13,882 nucleotides of DNA, taken from Anaerolineales bacterium (GTDB lineage: Bacteria; Chloroflexota; Anaerolineae; Anaerolineales; Villigracilaceae). Each line of letters opens with the position of its first letter. Position 1 is the stretch's first letter. The notes beneath the pieces were generated by a model that was not told the origin of the DNA, ran no database searches, and worked only from the letters and a program-made list of their open reading frames with translations. The stretch is taken from the NCBI GenBank assembly GCA_016928525.1, contig JAFGKO010000387.1:1-13882 (forward strand). Reading direction: 5' to 3'. Positions 4,471-13,527 of the stretch are shown one piece after another. The position numbers and the translations under genes are program-made.

Positions 4471-6792
4471 ATGACTCGCTGGCTCGACCCTCGCCCCGTA
4501 AAAACAGCCTCGCTCGACAGCCTGGGGTTGCACCCCCTCGCCGCGCAAACTCTGGTCCGGCGCGGGATCACCACCCCCGAAGCCGCGCGCGCCTTCCTCG
4601 ACCCCGACTCCCAACCCCTGGCCTCCCCCTATGAACTCCCCGGCATGGGAGCGGCGGTTGAGCGCATCCTTTTGGCTATCCGCAACAAAAAGCCGGTCTG
4701 CGTCTGGGGCGATTTCGACGTGGATGGGCAGACCTCCACCGCCCTGCTGGTGCAGACCTTGCAGGCGCTCGGCACAGACGTAACCTACCATATCCCCATC
4801 CGCGCTGTCTCGTCACACGGAGTCCATATCCCACAACTGGCCGAAATCATCGAGCGCGGCGCAAAGCTGATCCTGACCTGCGACACGGGCATCAGCGCGC
4901 ACGAGGCCGTGAAGTACGCCCAATCCCGCGGCGTGGATTTTGTCATCACCGACCACCATGAACTGGGTGAAACCTTGCCGGATGCCGTCGCTGTCGTTAA
5001 TCCCAAATTGATGGCAGGAGACCACTTTCTGGCGAATCTGGCAGGCGTTGGGGTTGCCTACAAATTGGCAGAAGCATTGTTCGAAAATTGGGATTCGGGA
5101 ATTGGGAATCGTGATACATTTCCCAATTCCCGAATTACAACTCCCGAAATCCTTCTAGATCTTGTAGCTCTGGGGCTAATCGCCGATGTCGCCTTACTGA
5201 AAAATGAAACCCGCTCCCTGGCCCAAAAGGGACTGGAAACCCTGCGCAACTCCAAACGCTTGGGGCTGAAAATCATCTCCGAATTTGCCAACCAGCCGCT
5301 CTCACAGGCCACCGAGGAATATATCGGCTTTGTGCTTGCGCCGCGCCTGAACGCGTTGGGCAGGCTGGGCGACGCCAACCCCGCCGTCGAACTGTTGACC
5401 ACCAGCGACCCCGTCCGCGCGCGCGTGCTGGCGGCGCAACTGGAAGGGCTGAACAGCCAGCGCAGGCTGCTCACCAGCCAGGTCTACCGCGCTGCTGAAG
5501 CCCAATTGCGCGCAGATCCGTCCCTGCTGGAAGGGCCCGCCATCGTGCTGGGACATCCCTCCTGGCCGGGCGGTGTGGTGGGCATCGTCGCCAGTCGTCT
5601 GAAAGATCGCTACAACAAACCCGTCATCCTGTTCAACACAGCCGAAGGCGAACCCGCGCGCGGCTCGGCGCGGTCCATCGAGGGATTGCACATCACCAAA
5701 GCCATCGCCGCCCAAAAGGATTTATTGTTGAATTTCGGTGGGCACCCTATGGCCGCAGGTCTCGCGCTGGAGCAGGAGAACCTGCCCGCGTTCCGCAAGG
5801 GACTTGGAAAGACCATCGAAGCCATGCTGGGCGATGTAGTCTACGAAGAACCGTCCCTGCAAATCGATGCCTGGATGTCCCTGGATGAACTGACTCTTGA
5901 TCTGGCCGATTCCATCGAGCAACTGGCTCCCTTTGGCGCAGGCAATCCATCCTTGACTTTTGCCTCGCGGAACGTGCAATTGAAAGCGGCGGCAAAGATC
6001 GGGAAAGCGCAGGAACATCTGCGCCTGAACGTGGAAGACCAACAGGGGAACACGCAAGGTATCCTGTGGTGGAACGGCACGGACGAAGGCTTACCTGAAA
6101 CAGGCAGCAAACTTGACATTGCTTATTCTTTACGTGCCAGCACCTACCGCGGGGAGAGGCAGTTGTCGCTGCAATTTGTCGACTATCGTGTTGTTGAAGA
6201 AAAAGCAGTCGAAGTAAAACGTAAAAAGATAGAAGTCATCGATTTCCGTCAAAACGCTGAGCCATTTTCCCGTTTGGCCGTTCAGGTGTTTGCGGAAGGT
6301 GCAGATAAGAAGAAATTGGATGGCATGGATCGATACAACTTACGGCCAGCCGATGAATTGGCGATCTACACGACCCCGCCAGGACCAGGAGAGTTGAAAG
6401 CAATCCTGGAAAAAGTCAAGCCACAAAAGGTGTATCTCATCGCGCACAATCCGCCCGCCGAAAAGACGGACGAATTCCTGACCCGGCTGGCAGGCATGAC
6501 AAAATTCGTCATCGCTAAAAAAGGTGGTAAAACCGCAATTTCTGAACTGGCCGCAGCAACCACCCAACGTGAGTCCACTGTACGGATCGGGTTGGAGTGG
6601 CTGGCAGCCGGGGGGCATGTAGCAATTACCGGCGAGGAAGATGCGATTTCCCTGTCCGCTGGAAATGGCGCGGGGAATCAGTATGTCCAGAAGGAACTGT
6701 ATGTCGCGATCAAGGGTCTACTCGAGGAAACAGCAGCATACCGAAATTATGTCGCTACAACAAAAGACCCTAAAGGTCTGGTAGACCTTTAG
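4471..6792 (+). CDS. recJ: Single-stranded-DNA-specific exonuclease RecJ
   Basis: RecJ degrades single-stranded DNA 5' to 3' in recombination and mismatch or base-excision repair, using metal ions held by DHH-family motifs. In this 773-residue protein I see motif I as VWGDFDVDG (78-86), TCDTG (136-140), DHH (161-163), NLAGVGVAYKLAEAL (189-203), LVALGLIADV (231-240) and the DHHA1 signature GGHPMAAG (423-430). An OB-like part follows to about 575. The C-terminus (about 585-773) extends beyond the usual 560-580 residue core and contains a stretch that reads like a winged helix (ISELAAATTQRESTVRIGLE, 690-709). Residues 208-222 are encoded by a palindromic insertion. All catalytic motifs are intact. 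The gene converges with the oxidoreductase operon, and its stop lies inside a shared hairpin. Confidence 0.96.
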   Translation: MTRWLDPRPVKTASLDSLGLHPLAAQTLVRRGITTPEAARAFLDPDSQPLASPYELPGMGAAVERILLAIRNKKPVCVWGDFDVDGQTSTALLVQTLQALGTDVTYHIPIRAVSSHGVHIPQLAEIIERGAKLILTCDTGISAHEAVKYAQSRGVDFVITDHHELGETLPDAVAVVNPKLMAGDHFLANLAGVGVAYKLAEALFENWDSGIGNRDTFPNSRITTPEILLDLVALGLIADVALLKNETRSLAQKGLETLRNSKRLGLKIISEFANQPLSQATEEYIGFVLAPRLNALGRLGDANPAVELLTTSDPVRARVLAAQLEGLNSQRRLLTSQVYRAAEAQLRADPSLLEGPAIVLGHPSWPGGVVGIVASRLKDRYNKPVILFNTAEGEPARGSARSIEGLHITKAIAAQKDLLLNFGGHPMAAGLALEQENLPAFRKGLGKTIEAMLGDVVYEEPSLQIDAWMSLDELTLDLADSIEQLAPFGAGNPSLTFASRNVQLKAAAKIGKAQEHLRLNVEDQQGNTQGILWWNGTDEGLPETGSKLDIAYSLRASTYRGERQLSLQFVDYRVVEEKAVEVKRKKIEVIDFRQNAEPFSRLAVQVFAEGADKKKLDGMDRYNLRPADELAIYTTPPGPGELKAILEKVKPQKVYLIAHNPPAEKTDEFLTRLAGMTKFVIAKKGGKTAISELAAATTQRESTVRIGLEWLAAGGHVAITGEEDAISLSAGNGAGNQYVQKELYVAIKGLLEETAAYRNYVATTKDPKGLVDL
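5093..5135 (+). repeat. Palindromic element inserted in frame in recJ
   Basis: A perfect 16-bp inverted repeat (ATTCGGGAATTGGGAA at 5093-5108, complement at 5120-5135) with an 11-base loop lies within recJ. It encodes residues 208-222, between the NLAGVGVAYKLAEAL and LLDLVALG blocks, a linker that tolerates length change. The reading frame stays open. Codon use here differs from the GC-rich surroundings. Confidence 0.75.
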
Positions 6793-6797
6793 GGTCT
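6765..6797. terminator. Bidirectional hairpin terminator overlapping the recJ stop
   Basis: A perfect 15-bp stem (AGACCCTAAAGGTCT, 6765-6779; complement 6783-6797) has a 3-base loop. The recJ stop TAG (6790-6792) lies in the right arm. On the minus strand the stem is followed by TTTT, giving a terminator for the oxidoreductase transcript, whose gene ends at 6816. On the plus strand the following T-tract is poor (CATATTT). Confidence 0.75.
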
Positions 6798-6815
6798 CAT
6801 ATTTCCAATAACGAG

Positions 6816-8636
6816 TTAGTTCAATCCCAGCTCAGCCAATTTCTCCGTAGTGGGCCAGCCCTTCTCGTCCCAGCCGCGGTAGGCATAGAACTCGGGCAGC
6901 ATCTTGTCGAGATCGGCCACGCGCCCTTTGGCGGGACCGTCGGGCAACGGCTCGTTGAGCATGCGCGGCGGCAGGGTGTCGACGGTGGAGCCGGCCTTGA
7001 GGATGAACATGCGCTCGAGGTTGTAAACGCGTTCGGCAGCACGCATGACTTCTTCCTCGCTGTAGTCCGCGCCGGTGGTCAGGTTGAGCAGTTTCGCCAG
7101 GCGCACAGGCCAGATCATGAAATCTTTCGAGAAAACATAGCGGACGGCAAAAAATACGCATACACCGCCGGAGTCGATCAGCGCGAAGGCATCCTGCCAG
7201 CGCGCAACCAGTTCGCCCTTCCCCTCAGTGCTCAGTCCATCGGATTTGATTGGCACGCCAAAGACCTCCGTGTAAGCCACATCGCCTTCCATGTGAGAGG
7301 CGCCCTTGTTGGAGGTAGCGTACAGCAGGCCCATACCCTGTGACCCGCGCGGGTCGTAGCCGGGAAATTCCTGCTTGCGAGTGGTGACCGAGACTTCAGG
7401 ATGCTCGTAATGCTGCGCCAGGCGATAGCTGCCTTCAGCCAGTTGGTTCCCGAAGCCTTCGCGATAGGCAATCTTCTGCACCATGTCGATCACGGCATCG
7501 GGATCGCCAAAGCGCAGCGGGCCGCCCGTGACGCTATCGTCGATGATGCCGCGCTCGTAGAGTTCCATCGCCGCCGCAATCGTCAGGCCGGTGGAAATGG
7601 TGTCCAAACCCAGTTCGTTGCACCAGTAATTGGCCTTGGTCAGCGCGGCCAGGTTGTCGATGCCGCAAGCCGAACCGAGTGACGCGATGGTCTCGTATTC
7701 AGGGCCTTCGCCTTTGCCAGCATATTTCTCATCGTCTACCGCAGTCAGGCGTCCGCAGGCAATCGGGCAACGGTAACAGGGTTTATGCGAGATCAAATAT
7801 TTTTCTTTGAGCGCCACGCCATCGATGTTGTTCACACCCTCGAAGGTACCGGCCTGGAAGTTGCGGGTCGGCAGGATGCCGAGCATGTTGGTGACCTGCG
7901 GCACATAGGCCGTGCCGTAAATACGCAACGAGGAGCCTTTTTTGATGTCAGCACCCACTTCCTTGTTCAGCTCCAGGCTGAAGGCACGCATCCCGGCATC
8001 GTCGAAGAAAGCCGGGTTCTTTTTGCCCAGGACAACCACACCCTTGAGCTTCTTGCTGCCCATGACCGCGCCCACACCTGAACGCGCCGCGGCGCGATGC
8101 TTATCGTTCATGATGGCAGCCATCAAGGCCAGGTTTTCGCCTCCCGGGCCGATGCAGGCGACTTTGGCATCGGGATCGGTCTCCTCGAGCAGGATATCGG
8201 TGGCCGTGTGGACATCCTTACCCCAGACATGCGCAGCAGAGCGGACCTCAACCTGGTCCTCGTTCACCCAGACATAGACCGGCTCGGAGGCCGCCCCCTC
8301 GAAGATGTAGAGATCGAAGCCGGTGCGCTTCATCCAGGTAGGAAAATCGCCGCCCGAATTGGAGTGCGCCAGCGCGCCCGTCAGCGGGGACTTGGTGACC
8401 ACCATATAACGGTTGCCAGTCGGGGCGGTGGTTGCGGTCAGCGGGCCGGTAGCAAAGATAAGCTTGTTTTGAGGCGAGAGCGGGTCCACCCCCGGGTCGA
8501 CTTCATTGTACAGGTAGCGGATTGCGACGCCACGCCCGCCGATGTAGTCCTTGCAGACCTGAGGGTCGATATCCTCGGTTGTAACGGTGCGGGTCGTCAG
8601 GTTGATGCGTAGTAGTTTGCCGTGCCAGCCGTACAT
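6816..8636 (-). CDS. aor: Aldehyde ferredoxin oxidoreductase (tungsten-pterin family)
   Basis: This 606-residue enzyme oxidises aldehydes to acids (or the reverse) with ferredoxin, using a tungsten bis-pterin and one 4Fe-4S cluster in the cytoplasm. The cluster ligands are visible as Cys287, Cys290, Cys294 (PCYRCPIAC) and Cys493 (GGVCVFF), spaced as in the Pyrococcus furiosus enzyme (288, 291, 295, 494 from memory). Glu313 (GPEYET) and His448 (GASHME) match proposed active-site residues. Cofactor-binding blocks include SNSGGDFP (92-99) and SGVGAVMGSKKLKG (186-199). The length is normal and intact. The start at 8636 has AAGGAGA just upstream, fitting a second gene in an operon behind the sulfur carrier. 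Which aldehyde is used cannot be told from sequence; the subfamily name aor is by likeness. Confidence 0.93.
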   Translation of the reverse strand: MYGWHGKLLRINLTTRTVTTEDIDPQVCKDYIGGRGVAIRYLYNEVDPGVDPLSPQNKLIFATGPLTATTAPTGNRYMVVTKSPLTGALAHSNSGGDFPTWMKRTGFDLYIFEGAASEPVYVWVNEDQVEVRSAAHVWGKDVHTATDILLEETDPDAKVACIGPGGENLALMAAIMNDKHRAAARSGVGAVMGSKKLKGVVVLGKKNPAFFDDAGMRAFSLELNKEVGADIKKGSSLRIYGTAYVPQVTNMLGILPTRNFQAGTFEGVNNIDGVALKEKYLISHKPCYRCPIACGRLTAVDDEKYAGKGEGPEYETIASLGSACGIDNLAALTKANYWCNELGLDTISTGLTIAAAMELYERGIIDDSVTGGPLRFGDPDAVIDMVQKIAYREGFGNQLAEGSYRLAQHYEHPEVSVTTRKQEFPGYDPRGSQGMGLLYATSNKGASHMEGDVAYTEVFGVPIKSDGLSTEGKGELVARWQDAFALIDSGGVCVFFAVRYVFSKDFMIWPVRLAKLLNLTTGADYSEEEVMRAAERVYNLERMFILKAGSTVDTLPPRMLNEPLPDGPAKGRVADLDKMLPEFYAYRGWDEKGWPTTEKLAELGLN

Positions 8637-8655
8637 AGATTCTCCTTGTATTTCC

Positions 8656-8774
8656 GGTGGTTGAGTAGGACGAGCGCTTTTTTCGTCTGTATCGAAACCA
8701 CCAATTTAAAGTTGCTCTTGTTACTGGTGGTCTCGATACGGGCTGGGAAATGCACCTACCCCTACTCAACCACC
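8656..8774 (-). repeat. Nested palindromic intergenic repeat in the aor operon
   Basis: Perfect outer arms GGTGGTTGAGTAGG (8656-8669) and its complement (8761-8774) enclose an inner near-perfect pair around GTATCGAAACCACCA (8689-8703 and 8725-8739). It fills the 145-base gap between the sulfur carrier and the oxidoreductase and would fold strongly in their shared message. It resembles dispersed palindromic repeats of bacterial intergenic regions. Confidence 0.8.
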
Positions 8775-8781
8775 TGGGGTT

Positions 8782-9021
8782 TTATCCTCCAGCAATTGCT
8801 GAAAATGCCGAAATCGTGTCTCCTTCGGAGACCGGGGTGTGCAGGGCCACTGTCAAGCCGTTCAGGACGATCACGCTGCTGTCATCCAGCGGGATGCCGA
8901 AGGGGACGAGTATATCTTTCACAGTGGCGCCAGCAGGCGCATCCACCGTAGTGATGTTGCCTTCAGCGCCAGGCGGCAGATGGTCGCGATAGGTGGCAAT
9001 CAGCTTGACGTGCACTTGCAT
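8782..9021 (-). CDS. MoaD/ThiS-family ubiquitin-like sulfur carrier protein
   Basis: The 79-residue protein has the beta-grasp pattern of MoaD/ThiS proteins: MQVHVKLIATYRDHLPPG at the N-terminus, ATVKDILVPFGIP in the helix, VIVLNGLTVAL, then EGDTISAFSAIAGG. It ends in the free Gly-Gly that is adenylated and thiocarboxylated in this family. Known: such carriers supply sulfur for the dithiolene of molybdopterin or tungstopterin, or for thiamine. Inferred: because it is the gene just before the tungsten-type oxidoreductase on the same strand, it probably serves that cofactor. No activating E1-like (MoeB/ThiF) gene is in the window. The start has no Shine-Dalgarno; TAGAAT seven bases upstream suggests a leaderless message. 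Confidence 0.88.
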   Translation of the reverse strand: MQVHVKLIATYRDHLPPGAEGNITTVDAPAGATVKDILVPFGIPLDDSSVIVLNGLTVALHTPVSEGDTISAFSAIAGG

Positions 9022-9028
9022 GGGGATG

Positions 9029-9055
9029 ATTCTAGCATAAATATCAGTATGTCAT
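9029..9055 (-). promoter_or_regulatory. Promoter of the sulfur carrier-oxidoreductase operon
   Basis: On the minus strand TAGAAT (9034-9029) lies seven bases before the ATG at 9021. ATGACA (9055-9050) is a -35 candidate at only 15-base spacing, and it belongs to the end of the adjacent palindromic repeat. The -10 is plausible, the -35 uncertain. Confidence 0.4.
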
Positions 9056-9191
9056 TGCGAGCGAGTGTAACGAGCGCGGCAATCTCCTGATGGTCAGGTA
9101 TGCCCGTTTAACAGGAGATTGCTTCGTGCCGCGAGCACGCCGGTGCGAGATGGCAGGACGGGCGATACGGGCGGCAAATCATCCGCCCTAC

Positions 9192-9217
<26 letters not shown>
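9049..9217. repeat. Compound palindromic repeat overlapping the exporter 3' end
   Basis: Perfect 13-bp ends ATGTCATTGCGAG (9049-9061) and complement (9205-9217) enclose a perfect 11-bp pair GCAATCTCCTG / CAGGAGATTGC (9079-9089, 9112-9122). Between the inner pair and the right end lies extra material with a GGGCGG/CCGCCC hairpin (9169-9174, 9183-9188) and CCTACTCAACCA, like the arm of the repeat at 8656. The right end is read as the last codons of the ABC exporter. Confidence 0.8.
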
Positions 9218-11009
<1,792 letters not shown>

Positions 11010-11016
11010 AGGGGGG

Positions 11017-11022
11017 ATTAAA
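11017..11022 (-). promoter_or_regulatory. -10 element of the ABC exporter gene
   Basis: On the minus strand TTTAAT is followed by CCCCCCT and then ATG at 11009, with no Shine-Dalgarno. The layout matches the other leaderless-type starts in the window. No clear -35 box at 17 bases. Confidence 0.4.
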
Positions 11023-11072
11023 CCACGATTTTTGAACCGCGAAGAACGCAAAGAGCGCGAAGTTTCCTTTTC

Positions 11073-11153
11073 ATATGTCATTGCAAACCCTGCAAGGGCG
11101 AAGCAATCCCCTAATTATCTGGAGACTGCTTCGCTTCGCTCGCAGTGACATAT
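11073..11153. repeat. Second copy of the ATGTCATTGC palindromic repeat
   Basis: Ends ATATGTCATTGC (11073-11084) and GCAGTGACATAT (11142-11153) pair in 11 of 12 positions. Inner arms GAAGCAATCCCC (11100-11111) and GGAGACTGCTTC (11121-11132) pair in 10 of 12. It belongs to the family of the repeat at 9049 and sits between the divergent exporter and NACHT genes. The gap also holds a CGCGAAGAACGC-type stretch (11038-11062). Confidence 0.72.
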
Positions 11154-11169
11154 CAAACAATAAAAATAG

Positions 11170-11175
11170 TACAAT
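11170..11175 (+). promoter_or_regulatory. -10 element upstream of the NACHT gene
   Basis: TACAAT is followed seven bases later by an ATG at 11183, again the leaderless layout. GTGACA (11145-11150), in the end of the palindromic repeat, is a possible -35 with a long 19-base spacer. Confidence 0.45.
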
Positions 11176-11182
11176 AAACTCA

Positions 11183-11224
11183 ATGAACAAAAGCAACAGG
11201 CAAATACAGTTGGAGGCAATATGA
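11183..11224 (+). CDS. Possible 13-codon leader ORF coupled to the NACHT gene
   Basis: The ORF reads MNKSNRQIQLEAI and its TGA overlaps the NACHT start as ATGA (11221-11224). It begins seven bases after a TACAAT -10 element. The ribosome site of the NACHT gene (GGAGG, about 11212-11216) lies inside it. It may be a leaderless first cistron that delivers ribosomes to the NACHT start, or a chance ORF in a short 5' leader. The peptide has no recognised motif. Confidence 0.3.
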   Translation: MNKSNRQIQLEAI

Positions 11225-13527
11225 GCGTGGGAAAAGCAGTTACGGGTGTGGGCGCTTGGGCATGGGAGCAGTTCGGTGAGAATGTCAAACCCAGCTTTTT
11301 ATCGTTTTTGAAACGCAAATGGGATGATGCCAAAGAAGAAAATGAAAAAGTACGCTATGCTGATACAAAATGGAAAGATTTTAGTTGGGGTAAAGCAGTA
11401 AAGCGTTACCAGGAACATATGCGGTCTCTCTATGGTCACATCCGTGTGATTGGGTCAACTGAACCTGTAAAGTTAGATAATGTTTTCACAGATGTTTTCT
11501 TGCTCGAGAAACCACAAGCTTTCCGTAGGTTCGATATAAGCCAATTAAGTAAGTTACAAAAAGAGCCCGACCAATTAGATAACGGTGATCGTTTACGAGG
11601 CTTGCAAGTTGTCATACAAAAGCGTGGACATCGTCTATATATTCTAGGAAAACCCGGTGCAGGAAAAACAACCTTTCTGAAATATCTTGTGCATCAAACA
11701 CTGGAAGCTCAACTAGATAAAATTCCCGTTTTCATCACTTTAAGAGATTGGGCAAATTCAAACCTTGAACTTTTACCTTTCATTGCAAAACAATTCGATA
11801 TTTGTCGATTCCCAGATGCGCAACCATTTATCGAGTACATCCTGGAAAATGGGCGAGCTGTTATTTTTTTTGATGGTTTGGATGAAGTACCGGAACAAAA
11901 TAAACAACGGTCACAAATAACATCTTCTATGCATGAATTTTGCAGAAAGTATCAGGAATCCCAGGTTGTGATTACTTGTCGCATAGCTGCTACTGACTAC
12001 TCTTTCACTGAATTTACCTACATTGAGATGGCTGATTTCAGCGAAAGCCAGGTTAAAACCTATGCTCGCAAATGGTTTGGAAAAGATACTGAAAAAGCAG
12101 AAAGATTTTTGGTTGAGCTTAATAAAGAAGAAAATAAAGGTGTGCGTGATCTAGGCCGAAGTCCACTTCTGCTTTCGATGATCTGCCTAGCATATGATGA
12201 AACATTGACAATTCCTAAAAGGCGTGTTGAACTTTACGAGGAGGCCCTTGATGCACTACTTAAAAAATGGGATTCATCCCGAAATATCCAACGCGATGAA
12301 ATCTATAAAAATCTTTCGCTCGGGCGGAAACGTCAAATGTTCGCCCGTCTTGCTGCTGAAGCATTTGAGAAAGGCGAAATATTTTTCCCTAAAAAACAAT
12401 TAGCATCTCAAATAGAAGCTTATCTAAATAATCTTCCTCCTACCGATATCGAGGATGATATTGATGGAGAAGTTATACTACAAGCAATTTCTGCCCAACA
12501 TGGCATATTTGTCGAGCGAGCTAAAGATATATTTTCTTTTGCTCATCTGACATTTCAGGAATATTACACAGCAAAATATATAACTGACAAGCTAAGTCAA
12601 GGTACCTTACATTCCTTAAAGAAAAATCTAATTGATGATCGTTGGCATGAAGTATTTTTACTAACAGCAAGTCTTTTAGCTGATGCAGATGAATTTTTTA
12701 CTTCAATGCTTTCATTTACTCAAGAATTTATAAAGAAAGATAAAACCCTATTTGAAATTCAAGAATGGGTAGACAAGAAATCTTCCCAATGCTCCTCTGA
12801 TTATAGAAATGCCGCTCGAGCTTTTTATTGGTTTCTTGCACTTGTTCGTGGTCCTGCTCTTGATAAAGCCTTGGGGGAAGCAATTGACCCTAGGCTAGTA
12901 AGAGCAACCACGCTTCCCCCTGACTTAGCAGGTTTACTATTTTCGAGTATTGCTGTTACTAAATCTCTAACCCAAAATCTATCCAATCAAATACATGTAT
13001 TACTAAATGATGCTTTTAACCTATCATTGAATGCTGTTATTGAATCAAATCTTAATTCTAGCAGTATTCTTGAACGCGAATCAAAAACAACACAAATATT
13101 AATTTTAGAAACCAATATAACCTTTATTACTATCATTGCGGAAATTATTGGTCTGCGTTGGGAATGGGCTACTATCTCATCACTTTATCCAAAGATAGGC
13201 AAATTCTATACTCAATTAAAAAAAGGCTGTAAGTTAATTTCAACTGATTTTTCAAAACTATTTGAAGGAATTAAATTACCACCTAGTCAGGCATCGAGAG
13301 ACAAATGGATCGAATTCGCAAATGATGTTCGTACTAACGCTCGGCGAGTTTTAGATATTGGATATTTGTGGAAGCTAGACAAAGAACAAACAGTTTTTGT
13401 GGCGAGTTACCTTAAAGCAAATCTTTTATTACTTGAATGCCTCAATGTCGCTCTCGTATCAAAGAGAGATGCAATACTAACGAATATACTAAGCGCTGAA
13501 AATATCGTACATGAAAAAACTCCCTGA
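11221..13527 (+). CDS. NACHT-domain STAND NTPase, candidate anti-phage protein
   Basis: The 768-residue protein has Walker A GKPGAGKTT (143-151), Walker B VIFFDGLDE (214-222), a sensor-like TCRIAA (252-257), GRSPLLLSMICLAYDE (312-327) and the block FAHLTFQEYYTAKY (440-453), all typical of bacterial NACHT NTPases. Residues 1-130 form a helical N-terminal region that includes GHIRVIG and VFTDVFLLE, as seen in NACHT-associated N-terminal domains. About 300 residues after 455 are helical-looking without visible leucine-rich, WD40 or TPR repeats. No nuclease, TIR or protease motif is seen, so the effector is unknown. Known: some bacterial NACHT proteins restrict phages by ligand-triggered oligomerisation. 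Inferred: the same here. The start at 11221 has GGAGG. The gene is clearly more AT-rich than its neighbours, suggesting transfer, and its 3' end overlaps the next gene by 17 bases. Confidence 0.88.
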   Translation: MSVGKAVTGVGAWAWEQFGENVKPSFLSFLKRKWDDAKEENEKVRYADTKWKDFSWGKAVKRYQEHMRSLYGHIRVIGSTEPVKLDNVFTDVFLLEKPQAFRRFDISQLSKLQKEPDQLDNGDRLRGLQVVIQKRGHRLYILGKPGAGKTTFLKYLVHQTLEAQLDKIPVFITLRDWANSNLELLPFIAKQFDICRFPDAQPFIEYILENGRAVIFFDGLDEVPEQNKQRSQITSSMHEFCRKYQESQVVITCRIAATDYSFTEFTYIEMADFSESQVKTYARKWFGKDTEKAERFLVELNKEENKGVRDLGRSPLLLSMICLAYDETLTIPKRRVELYEEALDALLKKWDSSRNIQRDEIYKNLSLGRKRQMFARLAAEAFEKGEIFFPKKQLASQIEAYLNNLPPTDIEDDIDGEVILQAISAQHGIFVERAKDIFSFAHLTFQEYYTAKYITDKLSQGTLHSLKKNLIDDRWHEVFLLTASLLADADEFFTSMLSFTQEFIKKDKTLFEIQEWVDKKSSQCSSDYRNAARAFYWFLALVRGPALDKALGEAIDPRLVRATTLPPDLAGLLFSSIAVTKSLTQNLSNQIHVLLNDAFNLSLNAVIESNLNSSSILERESKTTQILILETNITFITIIAEIIGLRWEWATISSLYPKIGKFYTQLKKGCKLISTDFSKLFEGIKLPPSQASRDKWIEFANDVRTNARRVLDIGYLWKLDKEQTVFVASYLKANLLLLECLNVALVSKRDAILTNILSAENIVHEKTP

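Noticed and set aside
11035..11066. Stretch with CGCGAAGAACGCAAAGAGCG upstream of the exporter as a further repeat family.
   Set aside because: It resembles common intergenic repeats from memory, but only one half is present and no second copy is in the window.
11010..11081. An N-terminal extension of the ABC exporter to the ATG at 11081.
   Set aside because: The extra residues derive from intergenic repeat DNA, are Arg/Ser-rich, and do not resemble exporter N-termini.
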